From an uncultured Bacteroidota bacterium (lineage in GTDB: Bacteria > Bacteroidota > Bacteroidia > Flavobacteriales > Flavobacteriaceae), in the NCBI GenBank assembly GCA_902536935.1, contig CACAZM010000012.1, positions 1 to 50,327 on the forward strand: DNA of 50,327 nt, in the 5' to 3' direction. Both the position numbers and the translations under genes were made by a program. The first letter of the stretch is position 1. The number at the start of each line of letters is the position of its first letter. Below are positions 26,915-35,972 of the stretch, piece after piece. The notes beneath the pieces are model-generated. The model worked only from the letters and a program-made list of their open reading frames with translations. It was not told the DNA's origin and ran no database searches.

Positions 26915-27766
26915 ATGAGACTAATTGTTGATAGTGGATCAACAAAAACTGACTGGATTGCTATTGATGACTCTGGCAATATTTTGTTTGAGACCCAAAC
27001 CCTTGGCTTAAACCCACAGGTTCTTTCCGAAGCTATAGTTGAAGAACGTATTATCAATAACTACGAGTTATACCGTATTCGAAATGAAGTCGATTCAACA
27101 TTTTTTTATGGGGCAGGTTGCGGCACTGAGCCTCCCCGTAAATTGATGGAGGGTGTTTTAAAGAGCATTTTTCAAAACTCAACGATTTCAGTCAAAGAGG
27201 ACACCTATGCCGCGGTTTATGCAATCACAGATCCAGGAGAGCCAAGTATCGTTTGTATTTTAGGTACTGGTTCCAATTGTAGTTTTTATGACGGTGAAGT
27301 TGTTCATCAAAAAATCACCTCACTTGGATATATCCTAATGGATGATGCAAGTGGTAATTATTTTGGTAGGCAGTTGCTTCGGGACTATTATTTCAATAAA
27401 ATTCCAAGAACACTCTCTGATTCTTTTGCTGAAGATTTTAATTTGGGTGCTGAGGAGATTAAGACCAATTTATATAAAAAGTCAAACCCAAATACCTATT
27501 TGGCAACCTTTGCCAAATTTGTGATTGTCAACAAAAATGAACCCTACATACAAGGCCTTATCAATAAAGGACTTGGTTTATTTATTGAAAACCAGATAAA
27601 TCAATTCGATAATGCCAAAGAATTACCCATTCATTTTATTGGATCAATATCCTACTTTTTAAAGGAAGAGCTTGAAGCCAAGTTGATTTCTTATGGATTA
27701 ACACTGGGTAAGATTCTTAAAAAGCCAATCGAAGGACTAGTTTCTTATCACCAATCCACCGACTAG
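26915..27766 (+). CDS. BadF/BadG/BcrA/BcrD-type kinase (N-acetylglucosamine kinase-like)
   Basis: The 283-residue protein is an ASKHA-fold sugar kinase-like ATPase. Motifs are the phosphate-1 loop LIVDSGSTKTDWIAID at the start, GTGSNCSFYDGE (phosphate-2), and GRQLLRDYYF. The family includes GlcNAc kinase, and in Bacteroidota such a gene often follows gapA; phosphorylation of GlcNAc or muropeptide-derived sugars is a reasonable inference. It starts 9 bp after gapA. Its stop overlaps the convergent ridA stop (27763-27766). Confidence 0.85.
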   Translation: MRLIVDSGSTKTDWIAIDDSGNILFETQTLGLNPQVLSEAIVEERIINNYELYRIRNEVDSTFFYGAGCGTEPPRKLMEGVLKSIFQNSTISVKEDTYAAVYAITDPGEPSIVCILGTGSNCSFYDGEVVHQKITSLGYILMDDASGNYFGRQLLRDYYFNKIPRTLSDSFAEDFNLGAEEIKTNLYKKSNPNTYLATFAKFVIVNKNEPYIQGLINKGLGLFIENQINQFDNAKELPIHFIGSISYFLKEELEAKLISYGLTLGKILKKPIEGLVSYHQSTD

Positions 27767-28143
27767 CGTATCGCAATAAAAGAAATTTCAACGCGAACAT
27801 TTTTGGGTAGAGCTGCTACTTGAACTGTTTCTCTTGCAGGGGCATTTTTGTGATCAAAGTAACTTCCATAAATCTCATTTACTTTAGCGAAATCTTCCAT
27901 ATCATTCAAGAAGATGGTTGTCTTTACAACATCAGCAAAGTCCATCCCTGCTGCTTTGAGTACTTCACATAGATTTTTCATTACTTGAGTTGTTTCCATC
28001 TCAATATCTCGATTGACTAACTCCATTGTTTTGGGATTAAGCGCAATTTGTCCACTTGTGAAAAGTGTGTTATCAACTAAAATGGCTTGGTTATAAGGCC
28101 CTATGGGAGCAGGAGCTTTAGTTGTTTGAATGATTGTTTTCAT
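27763..28143 (-). CDS. RidA family enamine/imine deaminase
   Basis: RidA hydrolyses reactive 2-aminoacrylate-type imines released by PLP enzymes. The 126-residue protein has the YjgF/RidA signatures: APAPIGPYNQAI, FTSGQIALNP, DVVKTTIFLNDMEDFAKVNEIY, and ARETVQVAALPKNVRVEISFIA with the conserved Arg. Length is canonical for a trimer. It follows lptD by 9 bp, apparently co-transcribed, without functional logic I can see. Confidence 0.96.
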   Translation of the reverse strand: MKTIIQTTKAPAPIGPYNQAILVDNTLFTSGQIALNPKTMELVNRDIEMETTQVMKNLCEVLKAAGMDFADVVKTTIFLNDMEDFAKVNEIYGSYFDHKNAPARETVQVAALPKNVRVEISFIAIR

Positions 28144-28152
28144 ATTTATAAA

Positions 28153-30768
28153 TTAAAGTCTTTTATCTGGTTCTCGACGTTTATCATATTTTAAATCATT
28201 TAGGAATCCACTGCGTACACCAATGAAAAAGAACCATGACTGTCTTGTTCCAAATGGTGTCCAAGCCAAATTCATAACCCAACTGTCTAAGTCTCTTTCA
28301 ATTCGAAAATTAGTATAGGTTATCCCTTTATTTTTAAAATCATACCCAGTCGATACACCAACGTCCCATTTGGGTGTTAGTCCCACTGATCCAGAAACCA
28401 TTAGAGAGTTGTTTGAGATGTCCCGATTTTGTTTTGTATTTGAATAGGTCAAACTATGTCGAACATTGAGTTTCCAAGGGATTTTTGTACGATAAAATGT
28501 GTTGTCTTCTTCTACATCTTGTTCATCTTTACCTTGGTCTTGAGTACTACTTTGGTCCGCTGTGAATTGTCGATCACTAAAATCCTGGTTCCCACCAAAT
28601 AAACTGTTATTATCAGATGAATCATTATTTGACTTTGATGAGCTTGAAAAGTTGTATCCCCAGTTTATGTTTGCACTAGTCATTCGAAAGAGTCCCCCGC
28701 CATTATTGATATGTAAGGTTTTGATTCTTGTTCCGCTTTCATCAAGTGCATAAGGATCAAAAGTAGCTCCTAAATTAACATTAAGTTTGTTGTCTAGAAA
28801 TGGAACTATAGTTGACACCCGAACTGGACTCCATCTAAGTGAGTCCGCTTCAAAATTATAGCTCGTAGAAATGTTGAGATTGTTAAGAATTTTTATCTTT
28901 TTAGGTTCTATAGCTAAAGAGTCCTTATCTCTAACCTTTGCTTCGACTGTGTTTCGTAATGCAAAGCTTATCGATTTGGATTTATTCCTCCCTGGTTGTC
29001 CATACATGCTTCCCTCAAATCGGGAATAGTCTCTAGTGTTGCCATCTGCGTCTATAATATATTCATCATAGAATTTTTCAAAACTAGGAGATTCACTGTA
29101 GCTTAAATTTGCATTTACAACATGACGAATGGATTGAATTTTCGCATCTTCTTTAAAATTAAAAATCCCATATAAAGTTGTGCTCATACTAGCATTGTAA
29201 TTGTATTTACTGAACCGATCAAACCCCTGAATTGTATCTTGTTCTGCAACAGCTTCAAGTGTAGGATCGTAATCATTTTTTTTTATGGTCTCAAACACCC
29301 ATGTATCTTCATAATTTCCACCAACTGAAAAGTTAAAATGCTTGGCGACTTTAAATGAGGTGCTCAATGGAATTTGATGTTTAAACCCAGTTTTTACATC
29401 GTTAAACATTTCAGAAGTTAAGAAGTCATCATCCATTAATTGTAAGCGATTCTCACCTCTTATGCTATATTGAAAGTTGATATTTTGTATGATTCCTTTT
29501 TTTATTCCATTGCGTTTAGCAAAAGGATAAATCCGTTCCATATTTGCTTGAAAGGTTGGGAGAGTCATATTGATAGTTTGTGTTCTTGTGTTTTGACTAT
29601 GTGAGGCAGAAAGTGAGAGATTAACTGAGGGGTATTTTGGAAAAGTCCTTGAATAAGAAACAGAGGAAGACAAAGTATTGTTCAAAAAATTCCCAGTATT
29701 TATTTGATTTAACGACTCTCTAAAATAGGTGCTGCTACCAAGATTTACAGAGGCCGAAAATCGACTGTTTGGATTGGATTTGGCATCCTTGCTATGAGAC
29801 CAACGAAAATTGTAAATATTACTTTTATTGTAGTCTGGAAATCCCCTTTCACCATTGATTAGATTTTCAAAACGGATTGCAAGGTTTCCTCTAAACTTAT
29901 ATTTCACATTGTAATTTGACTCAACGCGAAAGCCATAACTGCCATTTGTATAATAATCACCTAATAGGGCGATGTCAAAATAATCACTAGCAGCGATATA
30001 ATACCCGCCATTCTGCATGAAGTAACCACGTCTAAAGTTTTCTCCTATGGTTGGAAAAATAATTCCGCTTTCTCGGTCTTGAGTCATTGGAAAATACGCG
30101 AAAGGCAAATAAACAGGGGTAGGCACATCGGCGATATAAAGCTGATTTCCACTAGCAATAATTTTCTTTTTTGGTATGAATTTACCCTTTCGAATACGCA
30201 CAAAATAATCGGGGTTTTCTACATCTTCAGAGGTCGTGATTCGAGCATCTTTGATATAATAAACTGAGTCGTTTTCCTTCTTTGTAGTCTCTGCCAAAAT
30301 ATTCATGCCTTGTTCCTCACTTCTAGAATTCCATATGATAGCTTTTTTGTTGTCAAAATTAAATTTTAGAGAGTCTGGAAAAACCTCATCGCTTCCTTGT
30401 TTGAAAGACGGATACTGGATGTACTGACCAGTACTATCGACGATTGGCCTTGCAAAAACAACATTGGTATTGTAATCCAAATCGATTTGCCCTGCCTTCA
30501 ACTCAATGTTTTGATAATAAAGCTCTGCTTCATCATAGAGAGTCATGGTCTTTTTTGCTCGATTAATCGTAATTGTTCCCAATGCATTTCGTTTGATTTG
30601 GTCCAATAGCATTGCTTTATTTTGAGGTATGGTGTCGTTCATTGCAATAGAGTCTATAGCTTTATTAAGAAGAGAATGATCCTGTCCAAATGCCCAAAAA
30701 AAAGACAATAAGGCGACTGTCAAGGTGGGAAAGAGCTGAAATGAATGAATATGTCTTACTTTTGTCAA
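28153..30768 (-). CDS. LptD-like outer-membrane LPS assembly protein
   Basis: The protein inserts lipopolysaccharide into the outer leaflet together with LptE. As annotated it has 871 residues: a signal peptide (FPTLTVALLSFFWAFG, then Q); an OstA-like beta-jellyroll (about 40-230) with AKKTMTLYDEAELYYQNIELKAGQID and ADVPTPVYLPFAYFPM; then a large beta-barrel ending WFFFIGVRSGFLNDLKYDKRR. An ATG at 30825 gives 19 more residues but lies upstream of the -7 element at 30789-30796, so I prefer TTG 30768 (MTKVRHIHSF...). The usual catalytic disulfide cysteines of proteobacterial LptD are not apparent, as expected for Bacteroidota. Confidence 0.85.
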   Translation of the reverse strand: MTKVRHIHSFQLFPTLTVALLSFFWAFGQDHSLLNKAIDSIAMNDTIPQNKAMLLDQIKRNALGTITINRAKKTMTLYDEAELYYQNIELKAGQIDLDYNTNVVFARPIVDSTGQYIQYPSFKQGSDEVFPDSLKFNFDNKKAIIWNSRSEEQGMNILAETTKKENDSVYYIKDARITTSEDVENPDYFVRIRKGKFIPKKKIIASGNQLYIADVPTPVYLPFAYFPMTQDRESGIIFPTIGENFRRGYFMQNGGYYIAASDYFDIALLGDYYTNGSYGFRVESNYNVKYKFRGNLAIRFENLINGERGFPDYNKSNIYNFRWSHSKDAKSNPNSRFSASVNLGSSTYFRESLNQINTGNFLNNTLSSSVSYSRTFPKYPSVNLSLSASHSQNTRTQTINMTLPTFQANMERIYPFAKRNGIKKGIIQNINFQYSIRGENRLQLMDDDFLTSEMFNDVKTGFKHQIPLSTSFKVAKHFNFSVGGNYEDTWVFETIKKNDYDPTLEAVAEQDTIQGFDRFSKYNYNASMSTTLYGIFNFKEDAKIQSIRHVVNANLSYSESPSFEKFYDEYIIDADGNTRDYSRFEGSMYGQPGRNKSKSISFALRNTVEAKVRDKDSLAIEPKKIKILNNLNISTSYNFEADSLRWSPVRVSTIVPFLDNKLNVNLGATFDPYALDESGTRIKTLHINNGGGLFRMTSANINWGYNFSSSSKSNNDSSDNNSLFGGNQDFSDRQFTADQSSTQDQGKDEQDVEEDNTFYRTKIPWKLNVRHSLTYSNTKQNRDISNNSLMVSGSVGLTPKWDVGVSTGYDFKNKGITYTNFRIERDLDSWVMNLAWTPFGTRQSWFFFIGVRSGFLNDLKYDKRREPDKRL

Positions 30769-30788
30769 AAGCCCCTTTTTGTTGAATT

Positions 30789-30796
30789 CAAAAATA
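30789..30796 (-). promoter_or_regulatory. Candidate -7 element (TATTTTTG) of lptD
   Basis: TATTTTTG on the minus strand fits TAnnTTTG and ends 20 bases before the TTG at 30768. It lies in the short divergent region shared with the amidase gene and is downstream of the alternative lptD ATG at 30825. Confidence 0.45.
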
Positions 30797-30816
30797 CGAC
30801 TATTTTTTTGGGAAGG

Positions 30817-31905
30817 ATGCGTCATATTTCTATCGTTTTCATATTCTTGATTCTATCGATAACTTGGTTGTATTCACAAGAATCAAAAAGCAATGGTACT
30901 TTTACTGTTGTACTCGATGCTGGCCATGGTGGGAAAGACTCTGGAAACCGTGGAAATCAGTACTATGAAAAGCATATTGCTTTAAAAGTAACACTCAAAA
31001 TCGGTGCCATTCTGAAAAAAAATTCTGATATCAACATCATTTACACTAGAAAAAGTGATGTGTTTATCCCACTGAACAAACGTGCAGATATTGCCAATTC
31101 AGCAAAAGCAGATTTGTTTGTCTCTATCCATTGTGATGCGCATACCTCCAATGCCTATGGGGCAGGCACTTTTGTGTTGGGTCTTCATGAAAATGATCGA
31201 AACTTTAGAATTGCACAAAAGGAAAACTCTGTTATTTTTCTCGAGGAAGACTACGAAAAGAATTACGATGGATTTGACCCCAATAATCCAGAGTCTGTGA
31301 TTAGTTTGGTATTGATGCAAGAAACTTATTTGGAACAAAGTATTCAAGCTGCCAATACCATTCAACAAAGTTTTGTAAGAAACCTGCAACGAAAAAACCG
31401 AACGGTAAAGCAAGCAGGATTTTTGGTTTTGAGAAATACATATATGCCTAGTGTATTGGTTGAGCTTGGCTTTTTGACAAATAAAATTGAAGGAGCATAC
31501 CTTAACTCGAAAAAAGGGCAAAATGAAATGAGTGAGGCCATTGCAAAGGCAATTGTTTCCTACAAGAATTTTCTACAATCCGATTTACAGGAAGATGTCG
31601 TTTTTGAAGATTTGAGCTCAAACACGGAAAAAAATAATTTCGAATTAGATTACATTTTCCGTGTACAAATTTCTGCTAGTAAAACAATGTTAGAACCCAA
31701 ATCATTTAATTTTAAGGGATTGTCGCCCATAAAACGTATCAAGACGGGGAGTCTATACAAATATTTTTTAGGGAACGCCACATCCTATGAAAAGGCAAAA
31801 GAATTGAAACAACTTGCAACTGAAAAAGGGTACAATGGTAGTTTTGTTGTTGCATTTATGGGTGAAGAGATTGTTCCTCTTAACAATGCGTTGAAAAGAA
31901 ATTAA
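30817..31905 (+). CDS. N-acetylmuramoyl-L-alanine amidase (Amidase_3) with a SPOR-like C-terminus
   Basis: The 362-residue periplasmic enzyme cuts the bond between MurNAc and the peptide stem, as in daughter-cell separation. Signal peptide MRHISIVFIFLILSITWLYSQ is followed by the zinc amidase domain: VVLDAGHGGKDSGNRG (zinc His), HIALKVTLKIG, DLFVSIHCDAHTS (zinc His) and PSVLVELGFLTNKIEG (catalytic Glu). The last 85 residues (FRVQISASKTM... YFLGNATSYEKAKELKQLATEKGYNGSFVVAF) look like a SPOR domain, which binds denuded septal peptidoglycan. An upstream in-frame ATG at 30745 would bury the signal peptide. It is the first gene of a long plus-strand run. Confidence 0.92.
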   Translation: MRHISIVFIFLILSITWLYSQESKSNGTFTVVLDAGHGGKDSGNRGNQYYEKHIALKVTLKIGAILKKNSDINIIYTRKSDVFIPLNKRADIANSAKADLFVSIHCDAHTSNAYGAGTFVLGLHENDRNFRIAQKENSVIFLEEDYEKNYDGFDPNNPESVISLVLMQETYLEQSIQAANTIQQSFVRNLQRKNRTVKQAGFLVLRNTYMPSVLVELGFLTNKIEGAYLNSKKGQNEMSEAIAKAIVSYKNFLQSDLQEDVVFEDLSSNTEKNNFELDYIFRVQISASKTMLEPKSFNFKGLSPIKRIKTGSLYKYFLGNATSYEKAKELKQLATEKGYNGSFVVAFMGEEIVPLNNALKRN

Positions 31906-31961
31906 CCCCTTATTTTGTACCCCAAATTATATGCGTATTTTTATCGCTCAATGACATTGGT

Positions 31962-32909
31962 TTGAAATTATCAAAAGAAATCAAAACTGCAATATTTGCC
32001 TTATCTGGATTTGGCTTATTTTTCATAGGCTTTAATTATCTGAAATCGAATGACGTTTTTATTCGGGACAATATTTTTTATGCGGTTTATGATAATGCCG
32101 AGGGTCTTATGGTAGGGACTCCTGTCACTATTCAAGGGTTTCAAGTCGGAACAATCGATCAAATTTCATTACTTCCCGGAAATAAAGATATTGCCGTTCG
32201 TTTTCGTGTCGAAAAAGAATATGAATTTTCCAAAAATAGTATCGCTAAAATTTATGAAGCAGGACTACTTGGCGGAAAATCCTTGGCTGTTGACCCACAG
32301 TTTGATGGTGCTGATCTTGCGCAATCTGAAGACACTTTACAAAGTGCAATTGCTCCAGGTTTATCGGAGTTAGTCAACGATAAATTAACCCCACTTCAAG
32401 AAAAAATCGAGAGTATGATCATGCATGCTGATTCTGTCTTGATTGCTTTTAATGCTGTTTTAGACACAGATGCGCAGTTTCAATTGAAGTCTTCTATTGA
32501 AGATCTTAATGCTTCGATTTCTAATTTTCGTTCAATTAGCGAAACCATAGATAACTCACTATCTGAAAATGGCAAATTAAACCAAACCTTTAACAATCTT
32601 GCTGATTTATCAGATGATTTGTCTGTTGTTTCCTCTTCATTTAGAGAAGCGAATCTTGACAACACTTTTGAACATTTAGGATCTGCATTAGGTAATTTGT
32701 CTCAAATCCTTGAACGTTTAGATAAAGGAGAAGGCTCACTTGGCAAACTTATTACCAAAGACGATCTTCACCAGTCAATTAAACAAACTAATGCACAAAT
32801 CAATCTACTTCTAGAAGATATGCGCCTGAATCCTAAACGTTATGTTCATTTTTCATTATTTGGGAAAAAGCAAGTTAAATACGAAACAACAGATTCAAAA
32901 AACGAATAA
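31962..32909 (+). CDS. MlaD/MCE domain protein (lipid transport)
   Basis: The 315-residue protein starts at TTG 31962 (MKLSKEIKTAIFALSG), the start matching relatives. One N-terminal membrane helix (TAIFALSGFGLFFIGFNYL) is followed by an MCE domain at about residues 38-115 (FYAVYDNAEGLMVGTPVTIQGFQVGTIDQISLL, IYEAGLLGGKSLAVDPQ). A long helical region with hydrophobic repeats completes it (ASISNFRSISETIDNSL, LSQILERLDKGEGSLGKLI). MCE proteins form hexameric tunnels that move phospholipids between membranes. Partner MlaE/MlaF genes are not in the window. Confidence 0.9.
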   Translation: MKLSKEIKTAIFALSGFGLFFIGFNYLKSNDVFIRDNIFYAVYDNAEGLMVGTPVTIQGFQVGTIDQISLLPGNKDIAVRFRVEKEYEFSKNSIAKIYEAGLLGGKSLAVDPQFDGADLAQSEDTLQSAIAPGLSELVNDKLTPLQEKIESMIMHADSVLIAFNAVLDTDAQFQLKSSIEDLNASISNFRSISETIDNSLSENGKLNQTFNNLADLSDDLSVVSSSFREANLDNTFEHLGSALGNLSQILERLDKGEGSLGKLITKDDLHQSIKQTNAQINLLLEDMRLNPKRYVHFSLFGKKQVKYETTDSKNE

Positions 32910-32915
32910 ACTCTG

Positions 32916-34232
32916 GTGTATTTAAGTAGGATTCTTTTTATGATTGTTTTTTTTGTAGCTATCGGTATGTTTATAAGGAACATTCGTAGGATTATTCGGA
33001 ATATCAATCTTGGTCGAAAAACAGAACGTTCTGATCAAAAATCAAAACGCTGGAAGCATATGACTCGGCTAGCTTTAGGCCAATCCAAGATGATAGTTAG
33101 ACCGATAGCGGGGCTCTTGCATATCATTGTTTACGTCGGTTTTATTGTAATTAATATTGAATTACTTGAAATTGTTCTTGATGGTTTTTTGGGAACTCAC
33201 CGCGTTTTATCTCCTTATCTTGGTATAACCTATAATATTTTAATCGCCACTTTTGAAATTTTTGCCATATTGGTGATCTTGTCAGTTTCAGTTTTTTGGT
33301 TGAGAAGAAATGCCATGAAAATTCGTCGTTTTTTGAAACCTGAAATGAAAGGATGGCCAAAAAAAGATGCAGATTATATTCTATATATTGAACTTGTGTT
33401 GATGTTTTTATTTTTAACTATGAATGCTTCTGACTATTGGTTACAACAACATCCCGAAGGACAATTTTATTACACAAAAGCTGGTAGTTTTCCAATCAGT
33501 AGCTGGATTACCCCACTATTTGATAGTATGTCCTATGCCACAGTTGTTTCTATTGAACGCACAGCATGGTGGCTTCATATCCTTGGGATTTTGGCATTTT
33601 TAAATTATCTGTACTACTCCAAGCATTTACATATCCTAATTGCTTTTCCTAATACTTTTTATGCCAACCTCAATCCATTAGGTCGATTTTCGCACTCTGC
33701 AGCAGTAGCCAATGAAGTAAAGTTAATGATGGATCCAAGTGCGGAATCATACGCACCTCATTCAGTTGAAAGTGAACCACTGCGTTTTGGCGTTTCTGAT
33801 GTAAATGACCTAAATCGGGTGCAGTTGATGAATGCATATAGTTGCACAGAGTGTGGTCGGTGTTCCGATGTGTGTCCTGCCAATCAAACAGGAAAAAAGC
33901 TATCCCCCAGAAAAATCATGATGGATACAAGAGACCGTTTAGAGCAAGTTGGTAAACTCCTTAATCGGGGACTAGAAATAGATAATAATACCTTACTCGA
34001 TAATTATATATCACGAGAAGAATTATGGGCTTGCACCACATGTAATGCTTGTGTTGAAGTATGCCCGATCTCAATTGATCCATTATCTATTATTATGGAC
34101 ATGAGACAGTACTTAGTTATGGAGCAGTCATCGGCTCCAACAGAGCTGAACGTAATGATGAGCAATATTGAAAATAACGGTGCACCATGGCCGTTTAACC
34201 AACAAGACCGTTTAAACTGGAGTAAAGAATAA
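32916..34232 (+). CDS. Membrane-bound Fe-S oxidoreductase subunit (two 4Fe-4S motifs)
   Basis: The 438-residue protein starts at GTG 32916 and has about five N-terminal membrane helices (for example LLHIIVYVGFIVINIELLEIVL) resembling a DsrM/NarI-type haem b subunit. The soluble C-terminal half carries two clusters: CTECGRCSDVCP and CTTCNACVEVCP. It resembles HdrC/GlpC-type electron carriers. With the CCG protein two genes on, it probably forms a complex moving electrons between a cytoplasmic donor and menaquinone; the donor is unknown. It is 6 bp from the MlaD-like gene. Confidence 0.85.
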   Translation: MYLSRILFMIVFFVAIGMFIRNIRRIIRNINLGRKTERSDQKSKRWKHMTRLALGQSKMIVRPIAGLLHIIVYVGFIVINIELLEIVLDGFLGTHRVLSPYLGITYNILIATFEIFAILVILSVSVFWLRRNAMKIRRFLKPEMKGWPKKDADYILYIELVLMFLFLTMNASDYWLQQHPEGQFYYTKAGSFPISSWITPLFDSMSYATVVSIERTAWWLHILGILAFLNYLYYSKHLHILIAFPNTFYANLNPLGRFSHSAAVANEVKLMMDPSAESYAPHSVESEPLRFGVSDVNDLNRVQLMNAYSCTECGRCSDVCPANQTGKKLSPRKIMMDTRDRLEQVGKLLNRGLEIDNNTLLDNYISREELWACTTCNACVEVCPISIDPLSIIMDMRQYLVMEQSSAPTELNVMMSNIENNGAPWPFNQQDRLNWSKE

Positions 34233-34241
34233 GACATTATT

Positions 34242-34688
34242 ATGCAACAAAAAGATGTAGACAAGCTGCTGAGTGAAAAATTGGAAGATGGAGAGCACGT
34301 AAGTCCTGTATTACCTGGGGGAATCAAAAACTACCTCATAGACATCGACGGTACCATATGTGATGATATTCCAAACGAACAACCCGAAAGGATGGCAACT
34401 GCCAAACTCTACCCTGATGCTTTAGAAACACTAAATCGTTGGTTTGAAGAGGGACACGTGATTTGTTTTTTCACATCTAGAACCGAAGATCACCGAGCTG
34501 TAACCGAGGAGTGGTTAATAAGAAATGGATTCAAGTATCACAGTCTGCTGATGGGGAAGCCTAGAGGGGGTAACTATCACTGGATTGACAATCATTTGGT
34601 CAAAGCCACACGTTATAATGGTAAGTTTACCGATCTAGTTGACAAAGAAGTGACTATTCAAGTTTTTGATGATGGACAACACGACTAA
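34242..34688 (+). CDS. HAD-superfamily phosphatase-like protein
   Basis: The 148-residue protein has HAD motif I in YLIDIDGTICDD (nucleophile Asp, then DGT), motif II in CFFTSRTEDH and a motif III-like Lys in LLMGKPRGGNYHWIDN. The cap is absent or tiny, as in small LNS2/polynucleotide-phosphatase-like members. The substrate is unknown. It lies between the two Fe-S protein genes, and its end overlaps the next gene's probable start by 17 bp, so it is probably co-translated. Relatives are sometimes labelled phosphoheptose isomerase, which the motifs do not support. Confidence 0.8.
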   Translation: MQQKDVDKLLSEKLEDGEHVSPVLPGGIKNYLIDIDGTICDDIPNEQPERMATAKLYPDALETLNRWFEEGHVICFFTSRTEDHRAVTEEWLIRNGFKYHSLLMGKPRGGNYHWIDNHLVKATRYNGKFTDLVDKEVTIQVFDDGQHD

Positions 34689-35469
34689 TTCTGTACAAAC
34701 TATGGCTGAAATGACCCAAAATGGCGTATTGCCTGAGGTTCTTTTTTGGGTTGGTTGTGCAGGTAGCTTTGATGATCGATCCAAAAAGATTACAAAAGCT
34801 TTCGTTGAGTTGTTGCAAAGGGCCAATGTTTCTTTCGCAGTTCTAGGTCCGGAGGAGAGTTGTACTGGGGATCCGGCAAAGCGTGCAGGAAATGAGTTTT
34901 TGTTTCAAATGCAAGCGTCCATAAATATCAAAGTACTAAATGGGTATCAAGTAAAAAAAATTGTTACTGCTTGTCCACACTGTTTTAATACGCTAAAAAA
35001 TGAATATCCACAATTAGGCGGACAATACGAGGTTCTTCACCACACCCAGTTTTTGCATAAATTGATAGAGGAAGGTCGGTTGAGAATTGATTCGAAAACT
35101 GAATATAGAGGTAAAAAAATCACCTTCCATGATCCATGTTATCTTGGACGAGCCAATAGGGAGTATGAAGCACCTCGAGCCCTAATCAAAAAACTCAGCG
35201 CAGAGTTAGTCGAAATGAAAAGCTGTAAGGACAAAGGACTTTGTTGTGGTGCTGGGGGTGCCCAAATGTTTAAAGATGCCGAAAAAGGAGATAAAGAAAT
35301 CAATATTGAACGCACCGAACAAGCTCTTGATACCAATGCAGAAATTATCGCTGCTGGCTGTCCTTTTTGTAACACCATGCTTCATGATGGAGTTACGAAC
35401 AAAGAAAAAGAGTCAAAGGTTGCGGTATTAGACATCGCACAGTTGCTTGCTCAAACAGAATCTCTTTGA
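34672..35469 (+). CDS. CCG-domain Fe-S oxidoreductase subunit
   Basis: The 265-residue cytoplasmic protein has two CCG (DUF224/HdrB-like) cysteine-rich domains: FWVGCAGSFDDR with ACPHCFNTLKNEYP, and HDPCYLGRAN with LCCGAGGAQMF and GCPFCNTMLHDG. Such pairs bind non-cubane or 4Fe-4S clusters, as in HdrB, GlpC and LutA. The start is uncertain: ATG 34672 (used), ATG 34669 and ATG 34708 are in frame. It is probably the partner of the membrane Fe-S protein upstream. The redox substrate is unassigned. Confidence 0.9.
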   Translation: MDNTTNSVQTMAEMTQNGVLPEVLFWVGCAGSFDDRSKKITKAFVELLQRANVSFAVLGPEESCTGDPAKRAGNEFLFQMQASINIKVLNGYQVKKIVTACPHCFNTLKNEYPQLGGQYEVLHHTQFLHKLIEEGRLRIDSKTEYRGKKITFHDPCYLGRANREYEAPRALIKKLSAELVEMKSCKDKGLCCGAGGAQMFKDAEKGDKEINIERTEQALDTNAEIIAAGCPFCNTMLHDGVTNKEKESKVAVLDIAQLLAQTESL

Positions 35470-35471
35470 CT

Positions 35472-35954
35472 ATGCTCGTCCCCTTTTCTCAACTTCCTGA
35501 TCATTCTCGGATTTGGATATATCCTTCTAATCGTAAATTTTCTTCTTCCGAAGTTACACAACTTGAATTGGATATAGAGCAATTTTTATCAGATTGGACT
35601 GCGCATGGCACATCCTTATCTGCTGGTTACTGTATTCCGCATCAGCAGTTTATTGTCCTTGCCCTGAACGAATCAGATCAGCATGCTACAGGGTGTTCTA
35701 TTGACAAGTCGGTTCATTTTATCCAAGCGCTCGAGCAATCCTTGTCTGTAAGTCTGCTCGACAAAATGAATGTGCATTATGTTAAAGGAGATGTAATAGA
35801 GGTTATAGATCTGAAGTCATTTAAAAAAATGATCAAGTCAAAACAAATCCTTCCCAGTTCAATAGTTTTTAACCATCTAGTAACGACCAAAATAGATTTT
35901 GTTAATCACTGGGAAACTACTGCTGACCAGAGTTGGCATTCCCGTTTCTTTTAG
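35472..35954 (+). CDS. Conserved protein of unknown function (Bacteroidota-type, no ATPase motifs)
   Basis: The 160-residue soluble protein starts MLVPFSQLPDHSRIWIYPSNRKF and includes WTAHGTSLSAGYCIPHQQFIVLAL, ATGCSIDKSVHFIQALEQ and a closing WETTADQSWHSRFF. I recognise the overall pattern as a short flavobacterial family that databases often label 'ABC transporter ATPase'. No Walker A, Walker B or ABC signature is present, so that label is not supported. The C and H residues in GYCIPHQ and TGCSID might be functional. It starts 2 bp after the CCG gene. Confidence 0.75.
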   Translation: MLVPFSQLPDHSRIWIYPSNRKFSSSEVTQLELDIEQFLSDWTAHGTSLSAGYCIPHQQFIVLALNESDQHATGCSIDKSVHFIQALEQSLSVSLLDKMNVHYVKGDVIEVIDLKSFKKMIKSKQILPSSIVFNHLVTTKIDFVNHWETTADQSWHSRFF

Positions 35955-35972
35955 CTTTATTACCTTTATATT

